Assembly: GCF_006716905.1 (NCBI RefSeq)
Contig: NZ_VFPV01000002.1
Location: 958,501-1,022,500, forward strand
Source of the DNA: Acidovorax temperans
GTDB taxonomy: Bacteria > Pseudomonadota > Gammaproteobacteria > Burkholderiales > Burkholderiaceae_C
Direction of reading: 5' to 3'
Length of the DNA stretch: 64,000 nt
The position numbers and the translations under genes were made by a program. Below are positions 1-9,291 of this stretch, one piece after another. Every line of letters starts with the position of its first letter. The stretch's first letter is position 1. The notes below the pieces were generated by a model. The model searched no databases, had not been told where the DNA came from, and was given only the letters and a program-made list of their open reading frames with translations.

Positions 1-1020
1 CGCGATGGCGACAAGGTGCTGGGCCTGTTCATCCAGGCCACCGACATCAGCGAGCGCAAGCGCATGGAAGACCTGCTCTTTGAAGAAAAAGAGCTGATGC
101 GCCTGACCCTGCAGTCCATTGGCGATGCCGTGGTGTGCTGCGACGCGCAGGGGCAAGTCACTTACCTGAACCCGGTGGCTCAGCGGCTTACAGGCTGGCA
201 GGGCTTCGACGCCGCCGGCTGCGATGTGGATGAAGTGATTCGGCTGGTTCCATCGGAGGTGGGCGCTGATCTCAAGAGCCCGCTGCGCGCTGCCATGCGG
301 GACGACCGTGCCTTGCCGCCCACGCGCGGTGCGATCTCCCATCGCACCACCCACCAGCGGTTTGATGTGGAACTTTCAGCCAGCCCGATTGCCGATCGCC
401 ATGGCCATGTGACGGGCGCAGTGGCCGTGCTGCGCGATGTGACCCAGGCTGTGGCCATGCAGGCGCGTATGGCGCGGCTGGCCCATTACGACGTGCTGAC
501 TGATCTGCCCAACCGCGTGTTGCTGCAAGACCGCGCCCAGCAAGCCATTGCCCAGGCCCAGCGCGAAGGCAAGTGCGTGGCGGTGATTTACCTCGACCTC
601 GATGGTTTCAAGCAGGTCAACGACGCCATGGGCCACGACGTGGGCGACCAGCTGCTGGTGCAGTGGTCACGCCGCCTGCAGGCCGTGGTGCGGCAGACCG
701 ACACGGTGTGCCGCCAGGGCGGGGACGAGTTCGTTTTGCTGCTGCCAGCCATTGGCGGCGCCGAGCAGGCAGGCGTGGTGGCGCGCAAACTCATGCAGCA
801 GTGCGTGGAGCCATTTGTGCTGCAGGGCGTGACCCTGTCGCTGGGGCTCAGCGGGGGCATCAGCCTGTACCCACAGCATGGCCAGAATCTGGACGAACTC
901 ACGCGCCATGCCGACGCTGCGATGTATGCCGCCAAGCAGGCCGGGCGCAACCAGATCCGCCAGTATCAAGGCCCCGCAACGCCGCCCAGTCTGGTGGTGC
1001 AGAAGGACGAACTGGCCTGA
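1..1020 (+). CDS. PAS-GGDEF diguanylate cyclase, 5' end outside window
   Basis: C-terminal 339 codons of a signalling protein; the frame is open at base 1, so any upstream sensor region is missing. The first ~20 residues look like the tail of a PAS fold (GLFIQATDISERK). A second PAS unit follows at about residues 30-145, then a GGDEF domain at about 165-325. The active-site motif is intact (RQGGDEFVLLLP), and an RxxD inhibitory site (RQTD) lies five residues before it. The protein should therefore make c-di-GMP from two GTP and be product-inhibited. No EAL domain follows. The signal it senses cannot be told from this fragment. Confidence 0.93.
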   Translation, partial: RDGDKVLGLFIQATDISERKRMEDLLFEEKELMRLTLQSIGDAVVCCDAQGQVTYLNPVAQRLTGWQGFDAAGCDVDEVIRLVPSEVGADLKSPLRAAMRDDRALPPTRGAISHRTTHQRFDVELSASPIADRHGHVTGAVAVLRDVTQAVAMQARMARLAHYDVLTDLPNRVLLQDRAQQAIAQAQREGKCVAVIYLDLDGFKQVNDAMGHDVGDQLLVQWSRRLQAVVRQTDTVCRQGGDEFVLLLPAIGGAEQAGVVARKLMQQCVEPFVLQGVTLSLGLSGGISLYPQHGQNLDELTRHADAAMYAAKQAGRNQIRQYQGPATPPSLVVQKDELA

Positions 1021-1232
1021 GGCCCTGAACGGGTGCGCGCAGCGCATGACGTTCCTTTCGCACCCGGTTGGCGGCGAGGATGGCTGGCCATGCGCTTCGC
1101 CCGCAATGGGCCGAGCAGCGTGCCACGGCACGGAATGGAAATTTGTTGCAAGCCCGCGCAAATAATTTTGATGGTCTGGCGTTTTGCCAGGGCCTACCAT
1201 GCAGCGCTGTATTTCAAGAACGGAGCGAGAGC

Positions 1233-2399
1233 GTGCCAGACCTGTCCAAAATCACCTGTATCGAAGACCTGCGTGTCATTGCCCAGCGCCGCGTGCCGCG
1301 CATGTTCTACGACTATGCAGACTCGGGTTCGTACACCGAGGGCACCTACCGCGCCAACGAAAGCGACTTCCAGCGCATCAAGCTGCGCCAGCGCGTGGCG
1401 GTGAACATGGAAGGCCGTACCACCCGCACCACCATGGTGGGGCAGGACGTGGCCATGCCGGTGGCGATTGCGCCCACGGGCCTGACAGGCATGCAGCACG
1501 CCGATGGAGAAATTCTGGGTGCGCGCGCCGCCAAGGCGTTTGGCATTCCGTTCACGCTGTCCACCATGAGCATTTGCTCCATTGAGGACATTGCCGAGCA
1601 CACGGGCCGCCACCCCTTCTGGTTCCAGGTGTACGTGATGCGCGACCGCGACTTCATCAACCGCCTCATCGACCGCGCCAAGGCCGCCAACTGCTCGGCG
1701 CTGCAGCTCACGCTGGATTTGCAGATCCTGGGTCAGCGCCACAAGGACATCAAGAACGGCCTCTCGGCCCCGCCCAAGCCCACCATCGCCAACCTCATCA
1801 ACCTGGCCACCAAGCCGCGCTGGTGCCTGGGCATGCTGGGCACCAAGCGCCGCAGCTTCGGCAACATCGTGGGCCATGCCAAAGGGGTGGGCGATTTGTC
1901 ATCGCTGTCGTCGTGGACGGCGGAGCAGTTCGACCCGCAGCTCAACTGGGGCGATGTGGAGTGGATCAAAAAGCGCTGGGGCGGCAAGCTGATCTTGAAA
2001 GGCATCATGGACGCCGAAGACGCGCGCCTGGCCGTCAACAGCGGTGCCGATGCACTGATCGTGAGCAACCACGGTGGTCGCCAGCTCGATGGGGCGCCTT
2101 CCTCCATTGCTGCATTGCCTCACATTGCCGAAGCGGTGGGTAAGAACATCGAGGTGTGGATGGATGGCGGCATTCGCAGCGGGCAAGATGTGTTCAAAGC
2201 CCGTGCTTTGGGCGCGCAAGGCACGCTGATTGGACGCAGCTTTCTTTATGGCCTGGGTGCGTTTGGCGAGGCGGGCGTGACCCGCGCCTTGCAGATCATC
2301 CAGAAGGAGCTGGACATCACCATGGCTTTCTGCGGCCACACCAACATCAACAACGTGGACCGCTCTGTACTGTTGCCGGGCACCATCCCCACGCTGTAA
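1233..2399 (+). CDS. lldD: FMN-dependent alpha-hydroxy-acid dehydrogenase (L-lactate dehydrogenase-like)
   Basis: 388-residue member of the LldD / glycolate oxidase family, a TIM-barrel flavoprotein that oxidises L-2-hydroxy acids and passes electrons to the respiratory chain or oxygen. Visible family features are the N-terminal YDYADSGS segment, the catalytic histidine at residue 280 (VSNHGGRQLDGAPS) and the FMN-phosphate loop DGGIRSGQDVFKA. GTG 1233 is chosen because a GGAG ribosome site lies at 1222-1225 and the length then matches the family. The frame is open further upstream, to 1068, without family similarity. A perfect hairpin terminator follows. L-lactate is the likely substrate, but mandelate- or glycolate-type specificity cannot be excluded. 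Confidence 0.9.
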   Translation: MPDLSKITCIEDLRVIAQRRVPRMFYDYADSGSYTEGTYRANESDFQRIKLRQRVAVNMEGRTTRTTMVGQDVAMPVAIAPTGLTGMQHADGEILGARAAKAFGIPFTLSTMSICSIEDIAEHTGRHPFWFQVYVMRDRDFINRLIDRAKAANCSALQLTLDLQILGQRHKDIKNGLSAPPKPTIANLINLATKPRWCLGMLGTKRRSFGNIVGHAKGVGDLSSLSSWTAEQFDPQLNWGDVEWIKKRWGGKLILKGIMDAEDARLAVNSGADALIVSNHGGRQLDGAPSSIAALPHIAEAVGKNIEVWMDGGIRSGQDVFKARALGAQGTLIGRSFLYGLGAFGEAGVTRALQIIQKELDITMAFCGHTNINNVDRSVLLPGTIPTL

Positions 2400-2429
2400 C
2401 CCCGCTGTGCTGATGGCGCCCCGGTGAAC

Positions 2430-2460
2430 AAAGCCCCGCAAATGCGGGGCTTTGTGTTTT
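2430..2460 (+). terminator. Intrinsic terminator after lldD
   Basis: Perfect 10-bp inverted repeat, AAAGCCCCGC / GCGGGGCTTT at 2430-2439 and 2444-2453, with loop AAAT, followed by a T-rich stretch. It lies between the convergent lldD and DUF3455 genes and may serve both. Confidence 0.85.
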
Positions 2461-2484
2461 GGCAGGGCGTGCGCTAGCCCGCTT

Positions 2485-3051
2485 TCAGGAAGCAGCCTTC
2501 CAGATGATGTAGTCGGCCTGGTACTTCACCACCTGTTTTTGCCCTGCGTTGGCCGCAGTGCAGGCCGCGGCAGGTGCCACGCCGCCCTGGGTGGCCACGC
2601 GCTGGATATAGGTCACGCCCTGCATCGCGCCCATGCCCGTGGCAGGGTTGGCCTTGACCAGTTGCAGCGGAATGTTGCCCGCGCTGGCGGGCGCCACCGC
2701 CAGTTGCGTGGCAGTGACCTTGGAGCCGTCGTTGCTCTCCCAGGTGGCTGGTGGGCCGTAGTAGCGGCCCACCACCTTGCCCGAGCGGTCCATCAGCTTC
2801 GCATCGGGGCCCACAAACACCCATTCAAAGGCGCTGGGCATGTCTTTTTTGGCGCGGCATTCGTAGGTGATGTCGCCCGCGCCCACGGTTTCCATGGCGA
2901 TGCGCTGGCCGGCAGGCACCTGCACAGTGGCGGGCAGGCTGCTTTGGTTGAAGGCTGGAGCGGCTGGCGAGCTCATCGAGCCGCAGGCCGTGAGGGCAGC
3001 GGCAGCGCCCAACAGGGCCAGGGTGGTCAAAGAGGTGCGGATCGTAGGCAT
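2485..3051 (-). CDS. DUF3455 lipoprotein
   Basis: 188-residue exported protein of the DUF3455 family, whose function is unknown. The start at 3051 is preferred over the longer frame from 3150: it has a GGAAG ribosome site at 3056-3060 and gives a clean lipoprotein signal, MPTIRTSLTTLALLGAAAA followed by a lipobox LTAC with Cys at about residue 23. The mature part holds YECRAKKD and a C-terminal YQADYIIW segment typical of the family. It is monocistronic and convergent with lldD. Lipid anchoring is inferred from the lipobox, and there is nothing to suggest a reaction. Confidence 0.85.
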   Translation of the reverse strand: MPTIRTSLTTLALLGAAAALTACGSMSSPAAPAFNQSSLPATVQVPAGQRIAMETVGAGDITYECRAKKDMPSAFEWVFVGPDAKLMDRSGKVVGRYYGPPATWESNDGSKVTATQLAVAPASAGNIPLQLVKANPATGMGAMQGVTYIQRVATQGGVAPAAACTAANAGQKQVVKYQADYIIWKAAS

Positions 3052-3329
3052 GGTGCTTCCTTGGTTGCGGGTTGAAAACCAGAGGGTGCTTTGCGCCGCA
3101 GCAAAGGCGGTAGGGGCACCCGTCATTCCTCTGTACGGAGCCATCGCCACACTGGATTCAAAAAGTTTTCAGATTTTTTTGAAATGGCCTGAAACCATCG
3201 GTTTGCATGGGTTTGAATCTGCCGCGCCCGCGGCTGCGTATTTGTGTTGACAAACGTTGCGCGGCGTTGAAAGCCCCAGGGTATTTCCAACCTTGTGCGC
3301 AACCCGCAGGCATCCCACACAATCGGTGC

Positions 3330-3905
3330 ATGAGCACCCTCGACCCAGACCGCGAACTCATGGAACTCCTCGACCGCGTAGCCATGCAGAACGACAAGGC
3401 CCTCAAAGCCTTGTACGACCGCACCTCGTCGAAGCTGTATGGCCTGGCGCTGCGCATCGTCCGGGAGCGGGACGCGGCTGAAGATGTGCTGCAGGAGGCG
3501 TTTGTCTCCATCTGGCGCGGTGCGGGCAGTTACCGCGCCTCGCTGAGCCCGCCCCTGGCCTGGATGGGGCTCATCGTGCGCAGCCGGGCCCTGGACGCCC
3601 TGCGCAAACGCACGGCCGACCGCGCAGGCGTGACGGACGAGCTTGACGAGTTGCTGGCCGACACCCTGGAAGGCGACAGCCCCAACCCCATGGACGTGAA
3701 TGACGCCAGCCAGCAGGCTTTTGCCCTGCACCAGTGCCTGACGCGGCTGGAAGCCAAGCAGCGTGAGGTGGTGAGCCTGGCCTATCTGCGCGACCAAAGC
3801 CATGGCGAGCTGGCCGAGCAGCTCCAGCTGCCCCTGGGCACCGTCAAGACCTGGATACGGCGCGGGCTGGAGCAGTTGCGCCAATGCATGGCCCGGTACG
3901 CATGA
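3330..3905 (+). CDS. ECF sigma factor (SigK-like)
   Basis: 191-residue extracytoplasmic-function sigma-70 factor. Region 2 is at about residues 25-95 (LYDRTSSKLYGLALRIV, AEDVLQEAFVSIWR) and region 4 at about 130-188 (LEAKQREVVSLAYL, then the helix-turn-helix LPLGTVKTWIRRGLEQLR). ATG 3330 gives the usual family length; upstream extension of the frame is not conserved in type. The next gene, 13 bp away, is an RskA-type anti-sigma factor. This pairing is typical of ECF19/SigK-like groups that answer oxidative or envelope redox signals. The target promoters are unknown but may include the following exported-protein genes. Confidence 0.92.
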   Translation: MSTLDPDRELMELLDRVAMQNDKALKALYDRTSSKLYGLALRIVRERDAAEDVLQEAFVSIWRGAGSYRASLSPPLAWMGLIVRSRALDALRKRTADRAGVTDELDELLADTLEGDSPNPMDVNDASQQAFALHQCLTRLEAKQREVVSLAYLRDQSHGELAEQLQLPLGTVKTWIRRGLEQLRQCMARYA

Positions 3906-3918
3906 GGGCCCACACGCC

Positions 3919-4704
3919 ATGAACATCACCCAACACCCTGAACTGCTACAGCGCCTGGCTGCCAGCTACGCCCTGGGCACACTGCGCGGTGGTGCCCGCC
4001 GGCGTTTTGAAACACTGGCCCGCGAACATGCCGCCGTGCGGGCCGCTGCACTGGTGTGGCAAACGCATTGGTCGGGTCTGGCTGAATTGCAGCCCGGCAC
4101 CACGCCTGACCCGGCCGTGTGGCTGCGCATCCAGAACCTGGTGCAAGCGGACCAAGCCCAGCACCGCATGGAGCTGGCCCGTGCCCAGGCTGCGAGCGCG
4201 TCAGGCTGGTGGCGCAGCCTGCGTTGGTGGCGCGGCGCGGCGGCAGCGGGTGCGCTGGCCACCGTGGCCGCCGTGCTGGTGGGGTGGCAGGCGCACGGGG
4301 GGCTACAGGCTGCCACTAGCGCCCAAATAGCGGCGCTGCAGCAGCAGTTGCAAGCCACACCCCAGATCCAGTATGTGGCCGTGCTGGCCGATGACCAGGC
4401 CGCGGCCTCGATGCTCGTCACCTTTGACCCCAAGAACCAGAAGCTCGTGCTGCAGCGCGTGGGCGGCTTCCAGGAGGGGGATGACAAATCCCTGCAACTG
4501 TGGGCCTTGCCGCCTGCGGGCGGGCCGCGTTCGCTGGGGGTTTTGGGGCAGGACAAGCTGCTCACCCTCACGGCAGCCGAACAAGAGGTGAAGCAGGTTC
4601 CCACCCTGGCCATCAGTCTGGAACCCAAGGGTGGCGTGCCCAGCGAAGGGGGTCCCACCGGCCCTGTGCTGTTCAAGGGTGCACTCATCCAGCGCATGCT
4701 GTGA
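3919..4704 (+). CDS. RskA-family anti-sigma factor
   Basis: 261-residue bitopic membrane protein paired with the ECF sigma factor just upstream. A cytoplasmic N-terminal sigma-binding segment (about residues 1-85, with ASYALGTLRGGARRRFE) lacks the zinc-binding HxxxCxxC motif of ZAS anti-sigma factors. A single membrane helix lies at about 107-125. The periplasmic C-terminal domain is of the RskA type (LVLQRVGGFQEGDDKSLQLWALP and a terminal FKGALIQ). It would hold the sigma factor inactive until a periplasmic signal releases it. ATG 3919 lies 13 bp after the sigma stop, which suggests co-transcription. Confidence 0.88.
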   Translation: MNITQHPELLQRLAASYALGTLRGGARRRFETLAREHAAVRAAALVWQTHWSGLAELQPGTTPDPAVWLRIQNLVQADQAQHRMELARAQAASASGWWRSLRWWRGAAAAGALATVAAVLVGWQAHGGLQAATSAQIAALQQQLQATPQIQYVAVLADDQAAASMLVTFDPKNQKLVLQRVGGFQEGDDKSLQLWALPPAGGPRSLGVLGQDKLLTLTAAEQEVKQVPTLAISLEPKGGVPSEGGPTGPVLFKGALIQRML

Positions 4705-4808
4705 AAAAAATGGGGATGCGTGAATCCAGCAGGCTGGGCGGCGCGTACTAGGTAAGGGTCAGCACATCTGGTACTGACAAATACACAACCTTTGGAGGAG
4801 ATACCCCG

Positions 4809-5750
4809 ATGACCTCACCCTTACGACCGATTGCACAGTGCGCCGCCCTGGCGGCCTTCCTGGCCTGCGGCGCGGCCCACGCCGACACTGGCAAGCTGGT
4901 GTTGACCGGGGGCGTCAGCTCCATCACCGGCAGCGCCGGGGGCGGTATCACCCCCTGGGCGGTGATTGGAACCCAGGCCACGGAGGGTGAACTGGGCTTC
5001 AGCGCCTATGGCACCCGCGCTGGCACGCACGACTACGCACTTTCCAGCTACGGAGCAGCTATCGGTTGGCAGGACAGGGTGGAGCTGTCACTGGCGCGGC
5101 AGGATTTTGATGCGGCCCCGGCCTTCGCCCTCAACGGCATCGCGCCTTTTGGCGTGGCGCCCGGCCAGCACATCAAGATGGACGTGCTGGGCCTGAAAGT
5201 GAAACTGCTGGGCGATGCCATTCTGGATGCCGACACCCGGGTGCCACAGGTGGCGCTGGGGCTGGAGCACAAACAGGTGCGCCCCGGATCACTGCAGTCG
5301 GTGCTGGATTTTCTGGGTACCAAGACGAGCGGCACCGATCTGTACCTGAGCGCTACCAAGCTGCTGCTGGACAAGAGCCTGCTGCTCAACACCACCCTGC
5401 GCTACACCAATGCCAACCAAAACGGGTTGCTGGGCTTTGGCTCGGCCGCGCCTGGCAAGAACCGCCGCAGCCTGCAGCCCGAGTTTTCGATCGCCTACCT
5501 GCTGCGGCACAACCTTGCCGTGGGGGCCGAGTACCGCTTCAAGCCCAACAACCTGCAGGCCTTGGGTGCGGCAGCCGGCCTGGGGGCTGCCCTGCGCGAG
5601 GACGACTGGAAGGATGTTTTCGTTGCCTGGGCGCCCAGCAAAAATGTCTCGCTCACGCTGGCGTGGGTGGACCTGGGCCGCATCGTGCCGGGCGTGACCC
5701 GGGACCGGCGCCAAACCGGTTACTACCTCTCGGCCCAGGTCGCGTTCTGA
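4809..5750 (+). CDS. DUF3034 outer-membrane-like protein
   Basis: 313-residue exported protein of the DUF3034 family. A signal peptide covers about residues 1-26 (hydrophobic core CAALAAFLACGAAHA). The rest alternates short polar and hydrophobic stretches and ends in an aromatic residue (YYLSAQVAF), as outer-membrane beta-barrels do. A strong GGAGGAG ribosome site lies at 4795-4801. It starts a closely spaced run with the truncated hemoglobin (32 bp downstream) and the cupredoxin-like gene. The barrel is inferred from sequence character; the function of the family is unknown. Confidence 0.85.
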   Translation: MTSPLRPIAQCAALAAFLACGAAHADTGKLVLTGGVSSITGSAGGGITPWAVIGTQATEGELGFSAYGTRAGTHDYALSSYGAAIGWQDRVELSLARQDFDAAPAFALNGIAPFGVAPGQHIKMDVLGLKVKLLGDAILDADTRVPQVALGLEHKQVRPGSLQSVLDFLGTKTSGTDLYLSATKLLLDKSLLLNTTLRYTNANQNGLLGFGSAAPGKNRRSLQPEFSIAYLLRHNLAVGAEYRFKPNNLQALGAAAGLGAALREDDWKDVFVAWAPSKNVSLTLAWVDLGRIVPGVTRDRRQTGYYLSAQVAF

Positions 5751-5782
5751 CCGAGCCGGTTTTCACCTTCTGGAGCTCCACC

Positions 5783-6238
5783 ATGACCACCCAACTCTGC
5801 GCATGGGCCGTGGCCGCAGCCTGCCTGCTGGCCCTGCCCGCCGCCGCCCAAACAGCCCCGACCCCTTCATCCACCGCGCCCGCAGGCCTGTACCAGGCGC
5901 TGGGCGAAAAGCCTGGCATCACGCGCCTGGTCGATGATTTTGTGAACCGCGCTGTGAAAGACCCGCGCATCGGCAGCCACTTCAAGGACGCGAAGCTCCA
6001 GGCCCTCAAGGAAAGCCTGACTGACCAGATTTGCCAACTCAGCGGTGGCCCTTGCCAGTACGAAGGCGGTGACATGAAGTCTGCCCACGCTGACATGGAC
6101 ATCACCAAAGCGCATTTCAACGCGCTGGTGGAAGTGCTGCAGGCGGCCATGGCGGCCCAGGGCATTGCGTTTACGCAGCAAAACCGCCTGCTGGCGCTGC
6201 TGGCCCCCATGCACCGCGACATCATCACCGTGCGCTGA
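5783..6238 (+). CDS. Exported group I truncated hemoglobin
   Basis: 151-residue truncated globin with an N-terminal signal peptide (about residues 1-23, ending LPAAAQ). The globin fold starts at GLYQALGEKPGITRLVDDF. It shows the group I features: a short CD region, the CQLSGGPCQYEGGDM segment and the probable heme-ligating histidine in MKSAHADM. Most bacterial truncated hemoglobins are cytosolic, so a secretory signal is notable and points to periplasmic O2, NO or heme chemistry. It sits between the DUF3034 gene and an exported cupredoxin, with only 2 bp to the latter. The ligand is unknown. Confidence 0.87.
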   Translation: MTTQLCAWAVAAACLLALPAAAQTAPTPSSTAPAGLYQALGEKPGITRLVDDFVNRAVKDPRIGSHFKDAKLQALKESLTDQICQLSGGPCQYEGGDMKSAHADMDITKAHFNALVEVLQAAMAAQGIAFTQQNRLLALLAPMHRDIITVR

Positions 6239-6240
6239 CC

Positions 6241-6963
6241 ATGCAATCCATTGTTGCTACATTATTGATAGCTGGTTGCGCTTATTCCATAAGCGCTAGC
6301 GCCGGAAATGTTCAAATTCAGGTGCTAGGCCGTGACGGAAAGCCCGTGCCCGAGGCCGTGGTGGTGCTGTACCCCAGCGCAGCCAACGCGGCCACAGCGC
6401 CCAGCCTGCTGCAAGCCAGCCCCACCATCGAACAAGAACGCATGCGCTTTGTGCCCGCGCTCACAGTGGTGGCGCCGGGCACCACGCTGCGTTTTACCAA
6501 CCAGGACCGCTGGGACCACCATGTGCGCGGCACGCCGGTGGGCCCCGCAGCCACGGGCGGGGCAGGGGGCAATGAAGGCTTTGAGATGCGGTTGGCGGGC
6601 AAGCAAGACGGGCAGGCCGCCCAGGCAGCCGAGACCACCGTGCGCCAGCCTGGCGTGCTGCTGCTGGGCTGCCACCTGCACGGCTCCATGCGCGGCCATG
6701 TGTTTGTGACCGATTCGGCCTGGACGCTCAAAACCGATGCCGACGGCATTGCCCGCTTCACCGCGGTGCCCGACGGCGCGGCCCAGCTGCGCGTGTGGCA
6801 CGCCGAGCAACTGGTGGACTTGCCCCGCAAGAATCTGCAGGTGCAGCCCACCCCGGTGCTCGACACCATGCAACTGAGCGTGGTGCCGCGCCCCCGCCGC
6901 CCTCTGCCCGCTTCAGCCCCTGCGCCAGCCAGAGCGGGCAGCGCGCCGCATATCCACTATTGA
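6241..6963 (+). CDS. Exported cupredoxin / methylamine-utilisation-like protein
   Basis: 240-residue periplasmic protein resembling the cupredoxin-like 'methylamine utilization' family. Probable copper ligands are His93/His94 (RWDHHVRG) and a Cys144-His145-x-His147-xx-Met150 cluster (LLLGCHLHGSM). A bacterial Ig or carboxypeptidase-regulatory-like segment follows at about residues 160-205, then a proline/alanine tail. ATG 6241 lies 2 bp after the globin stop. The signal peptide (about residues 1-22) is encoded by a copy of the interspersed palindromic repeat, in frame from codon 6 to about codon 24. Copper binding is inferred from the ligand pattern. A role in methylamine oxidation is unlikely, as no mau genes are nearby. 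Confidence 0.8.
   Translation: MQSIVATLLIAGCAYSISASAGNVQIQVLGRDGKPVPEAVVVLYPSAANAATAPSLLQASPTIEQERMRFVPALTVVAPGTTLRFTNQDRWDHHVRGTPVGPAATGGAGGNEGFEMRLAGKQDGQAAQAAETTVRQPGVLLLGCHLHGSMRGHVFVTDSAWTLKTDADGIARFTAVPDGAAQLRVWHAEQLVDLPRKNLQVQPTPVLDTMQLSVVPRPRRPLPASAPAPARAGSAPHIHY
6254..6314 (+). repeat. Palindromic repeat copy 1, inside the cupredoxin reading frame
   Basis: Copy with core GCGCTTATtccATAAGCGC (arms of 8 bp, loop of 3). It is preceded by TTGCTAC...ATAGCTGGT and followed by a diverged right flank. It lies wholly inside the gene at 6241 and encodes residues 6-24, the hydrophobic part of the signal peptide. Confidence 0.85.
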
Positions 6964-7052
6964 TTGCTACGGTACTGCAGAGGAGGCTAAGCGCAGCGTC
7001 AGAATTCACGTCTAAGATGCAGTTAGTAACAAGCTGAGGGCGAGGTACTCGC

Positions 7053-9291
7053 ATGGTGGCATCGCACGATGATTTGGTATTCCTGGACGACAGCGAAGAT
7101 GGCACGGGGGATGCCGCAAATTTGCAGCCCTGGCGCGTGTTGGTGGTGGATGACGACCAGGATGTGCACGAGGCCACCCGTTTCGCGCTGGCGCACCTGC
7201 TGATCCTGGGGCGGCCGCTGGAGTTGCTGCACGCGCATTCGTGCCTGCGAGGCGCTGGAGCTGCTGCAGCGCGAGGGGGACATCGCCGTCATCCTGCTCG
7301 ATGTGGTGATGGAAAGCGATGACGCTGGCCTGCGCACCGTGGGCGTGATCCGTGAGCAGCTCAAGATGCTGAACACGCGCATCATTCTGCGCACCGGCCA
7401 GCCCGGCCATGCGCCGGAAGCAGACACGATTGCACGCTACGACATCAACGACTACAAGACCAAGAGCGAGCTCACGCAGAACAAGCTGTTCACCACCCTT
7501 ACGGCTGCCATTCGTTCGTACGACCAGTTGCTGCGGCTGGACGCCAACCGGCGGGGGCTGGAAAAAATCGTCTCTGCCAGCAACCAGTTCAGTGCCGAAA
7601 AGGGCCTGCGCACGTTTGCCGAAGGCGTCATCACGCAGATTGCCAGCCTGATCGGCGTGGCCCCGGAGGGTGTGGTCTGCGCGGCCTCGGAAGAATCCAC
7701 CAGCCCCCACCTGCCCGGCGATTTCCGGGTGATTGCGGCGGCGGGCGATTTTCGTGACCTCATTCAGCAACGCCTGCAGGATATTGACAACCCCGCCATC
7801 ATAGGCCCGCTGATGCAGTCGCTGGAAAGCCGCCGCAGCGTCATCCTGCCGCGCAGCATCACCCTGTACTTCCGCAAGTCAGAAGACGAAGGGTTTGCCG
7901 CTTACATCGCTTCTGCCACCCCGATTCGGCAGGTGGATGAGGAACTGCTGCAGATTTTTTGCACCAACATTGCGCTGTGCGCCAAGAACATCGATCTGGT
8001 GTCTGAGCTGCGCCGCGATGCGTTTGTAGACCGCCAACTGTCCTTGCCCAACCGCACGGCCCTGGTGTGCGAGCTCAATGAGCGCATCCAGGCCGGGCGT
8101 GAAAAGGGCCAGTGCCTGGTGGTGCTGGACCTGGACCAGTTTGCTGCCGTGAACGACGTGCTGGGCCATGACCACGGCGACGCTCTGCTCCGTAAAGTGG
8201 CCCAGCGCCTGCGTGAAGGTCTGCCGCCCGACACGTACATTGCCCGACTGTCGGGGGATTCGTTTGCCGTGGTGGGCTCTTGCGATGCAGTGCATCGCGA
8301 TTCCGTGCAGGCCTGCTTTGCCACCCCCTTTGTGATTCATGAGGCGCGTCAGCCTGTGTCGGCCTGTCTGGGGATTGTGCGGCTGGGGACCCCCAACGCC
8401 TCCGGGATTGAATACATCAAGGACGCTTTTGTGGCGCTCAAGCGCGCCAAGAGCCAGGGGTTGGGCAGCGCGGTGGAGTTCTCGCAAGACATTGACCTGC
8501 AGGAGCGCGAACGCTCGCACTTGCTGCGCGACCTGCGCATGGCGTTAGATGAGTCTCAGTTGTTCCTGACCTACCAGCCCCAGGTGGAACTGGCCACGGG
8601 CCGCGTGGTGGGGGCCGAGGCCCTGCTGCGCTGGCGGCGCGACGATGGTTCCCTGGTGCCGCCCGACCGCTTCATCCCGGTGGCAGAGCAGTCGGGCCTG
8701 ATTGTGGGCATGGGCAGCTGGTTGCTGCAGATCGCGTTGCTGGCCTTGCAGCGCTTTCGTGCGGCAGGTTTCCCGAACATGCACATGGCGGTGAATGTGT
8801 CGCCCGTGCAGCTGCGGCAGACGGGCTTTTTGGCGGTGGTGCAGGAGGCACTGCGGCAAACGCAAAGCGAAGCATCGGCGCTGGAGATCGAGATCACCGA
8901 GTCCGTCGCCGTAGGGGGGCTGGAGCCTGTGATTGACATCCTCACCCGCTTGCGCGAAATGGGTTCGACCGTGGCCATCGATGACTTTGGCACCGGGTAC
9001 TCGTCGCTGTCGTACCTGGAGCGCCTGCCGGCCGATCGCCTCAAGATCGACCGCAGCTTTGTGCAGTCGCTCGAACGCGATGACAAAGGCTCGCGCATTG
9101 CCCGCACCATCATTGCGCTGGGCCGTGAGTTGGACTTGACCATCTTGGCCGAAGGGGTCGAGAACGAAACCGTGGGCCGCCTGGTGACGGCGCTGGGCTG
9201 CGCCGAGGCGCAGGGCTATCACTACGGCCGCCCGATGAGCGAGGAGCAGTTCCTCGAATGGCTGCAAGTGCATCAAAAAGGAATCGCATGA
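7053..9291 (+). pseudogene. REC-DUF3369-GGDEF-EAL response regulator, apparent frameshift in REC domain
   Basis: Two overlapping frames together encode one response regulator. Frame 1 from ATG 7053 gives the start of a receiver domain (WRVLVVDDDQDVHEATRFAL). Near 7240-7250 the similarity jumps to another frame (CEALELLQREGDIAVILLD), where the phospho-acceptor Asp codon is 7300-7302. The second frame then runs to 9291 through a DUF3369 sensor (about 7500-7950), a GGDEF-like domain with a degenerate SGDSF motif, and an EAL domain with intact EALLRW, DDFGTGYSSLSYLE, KIDRSF and EGVE motifs. A working protein would be a c-di-GMP phosphodiesterase. A one-base insertion explains the break; a sequencing error is possible. 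The last bases overlap the next ATG. Confidence 0.82.

Noticed and set aside
4303..4345. Possible extra copy of the palindromic repeat in the anti-sigma gene
   Set aside because: Shares only CTAGCGC and a GCGCTG; the arms do not pair well and both flanks are missing.
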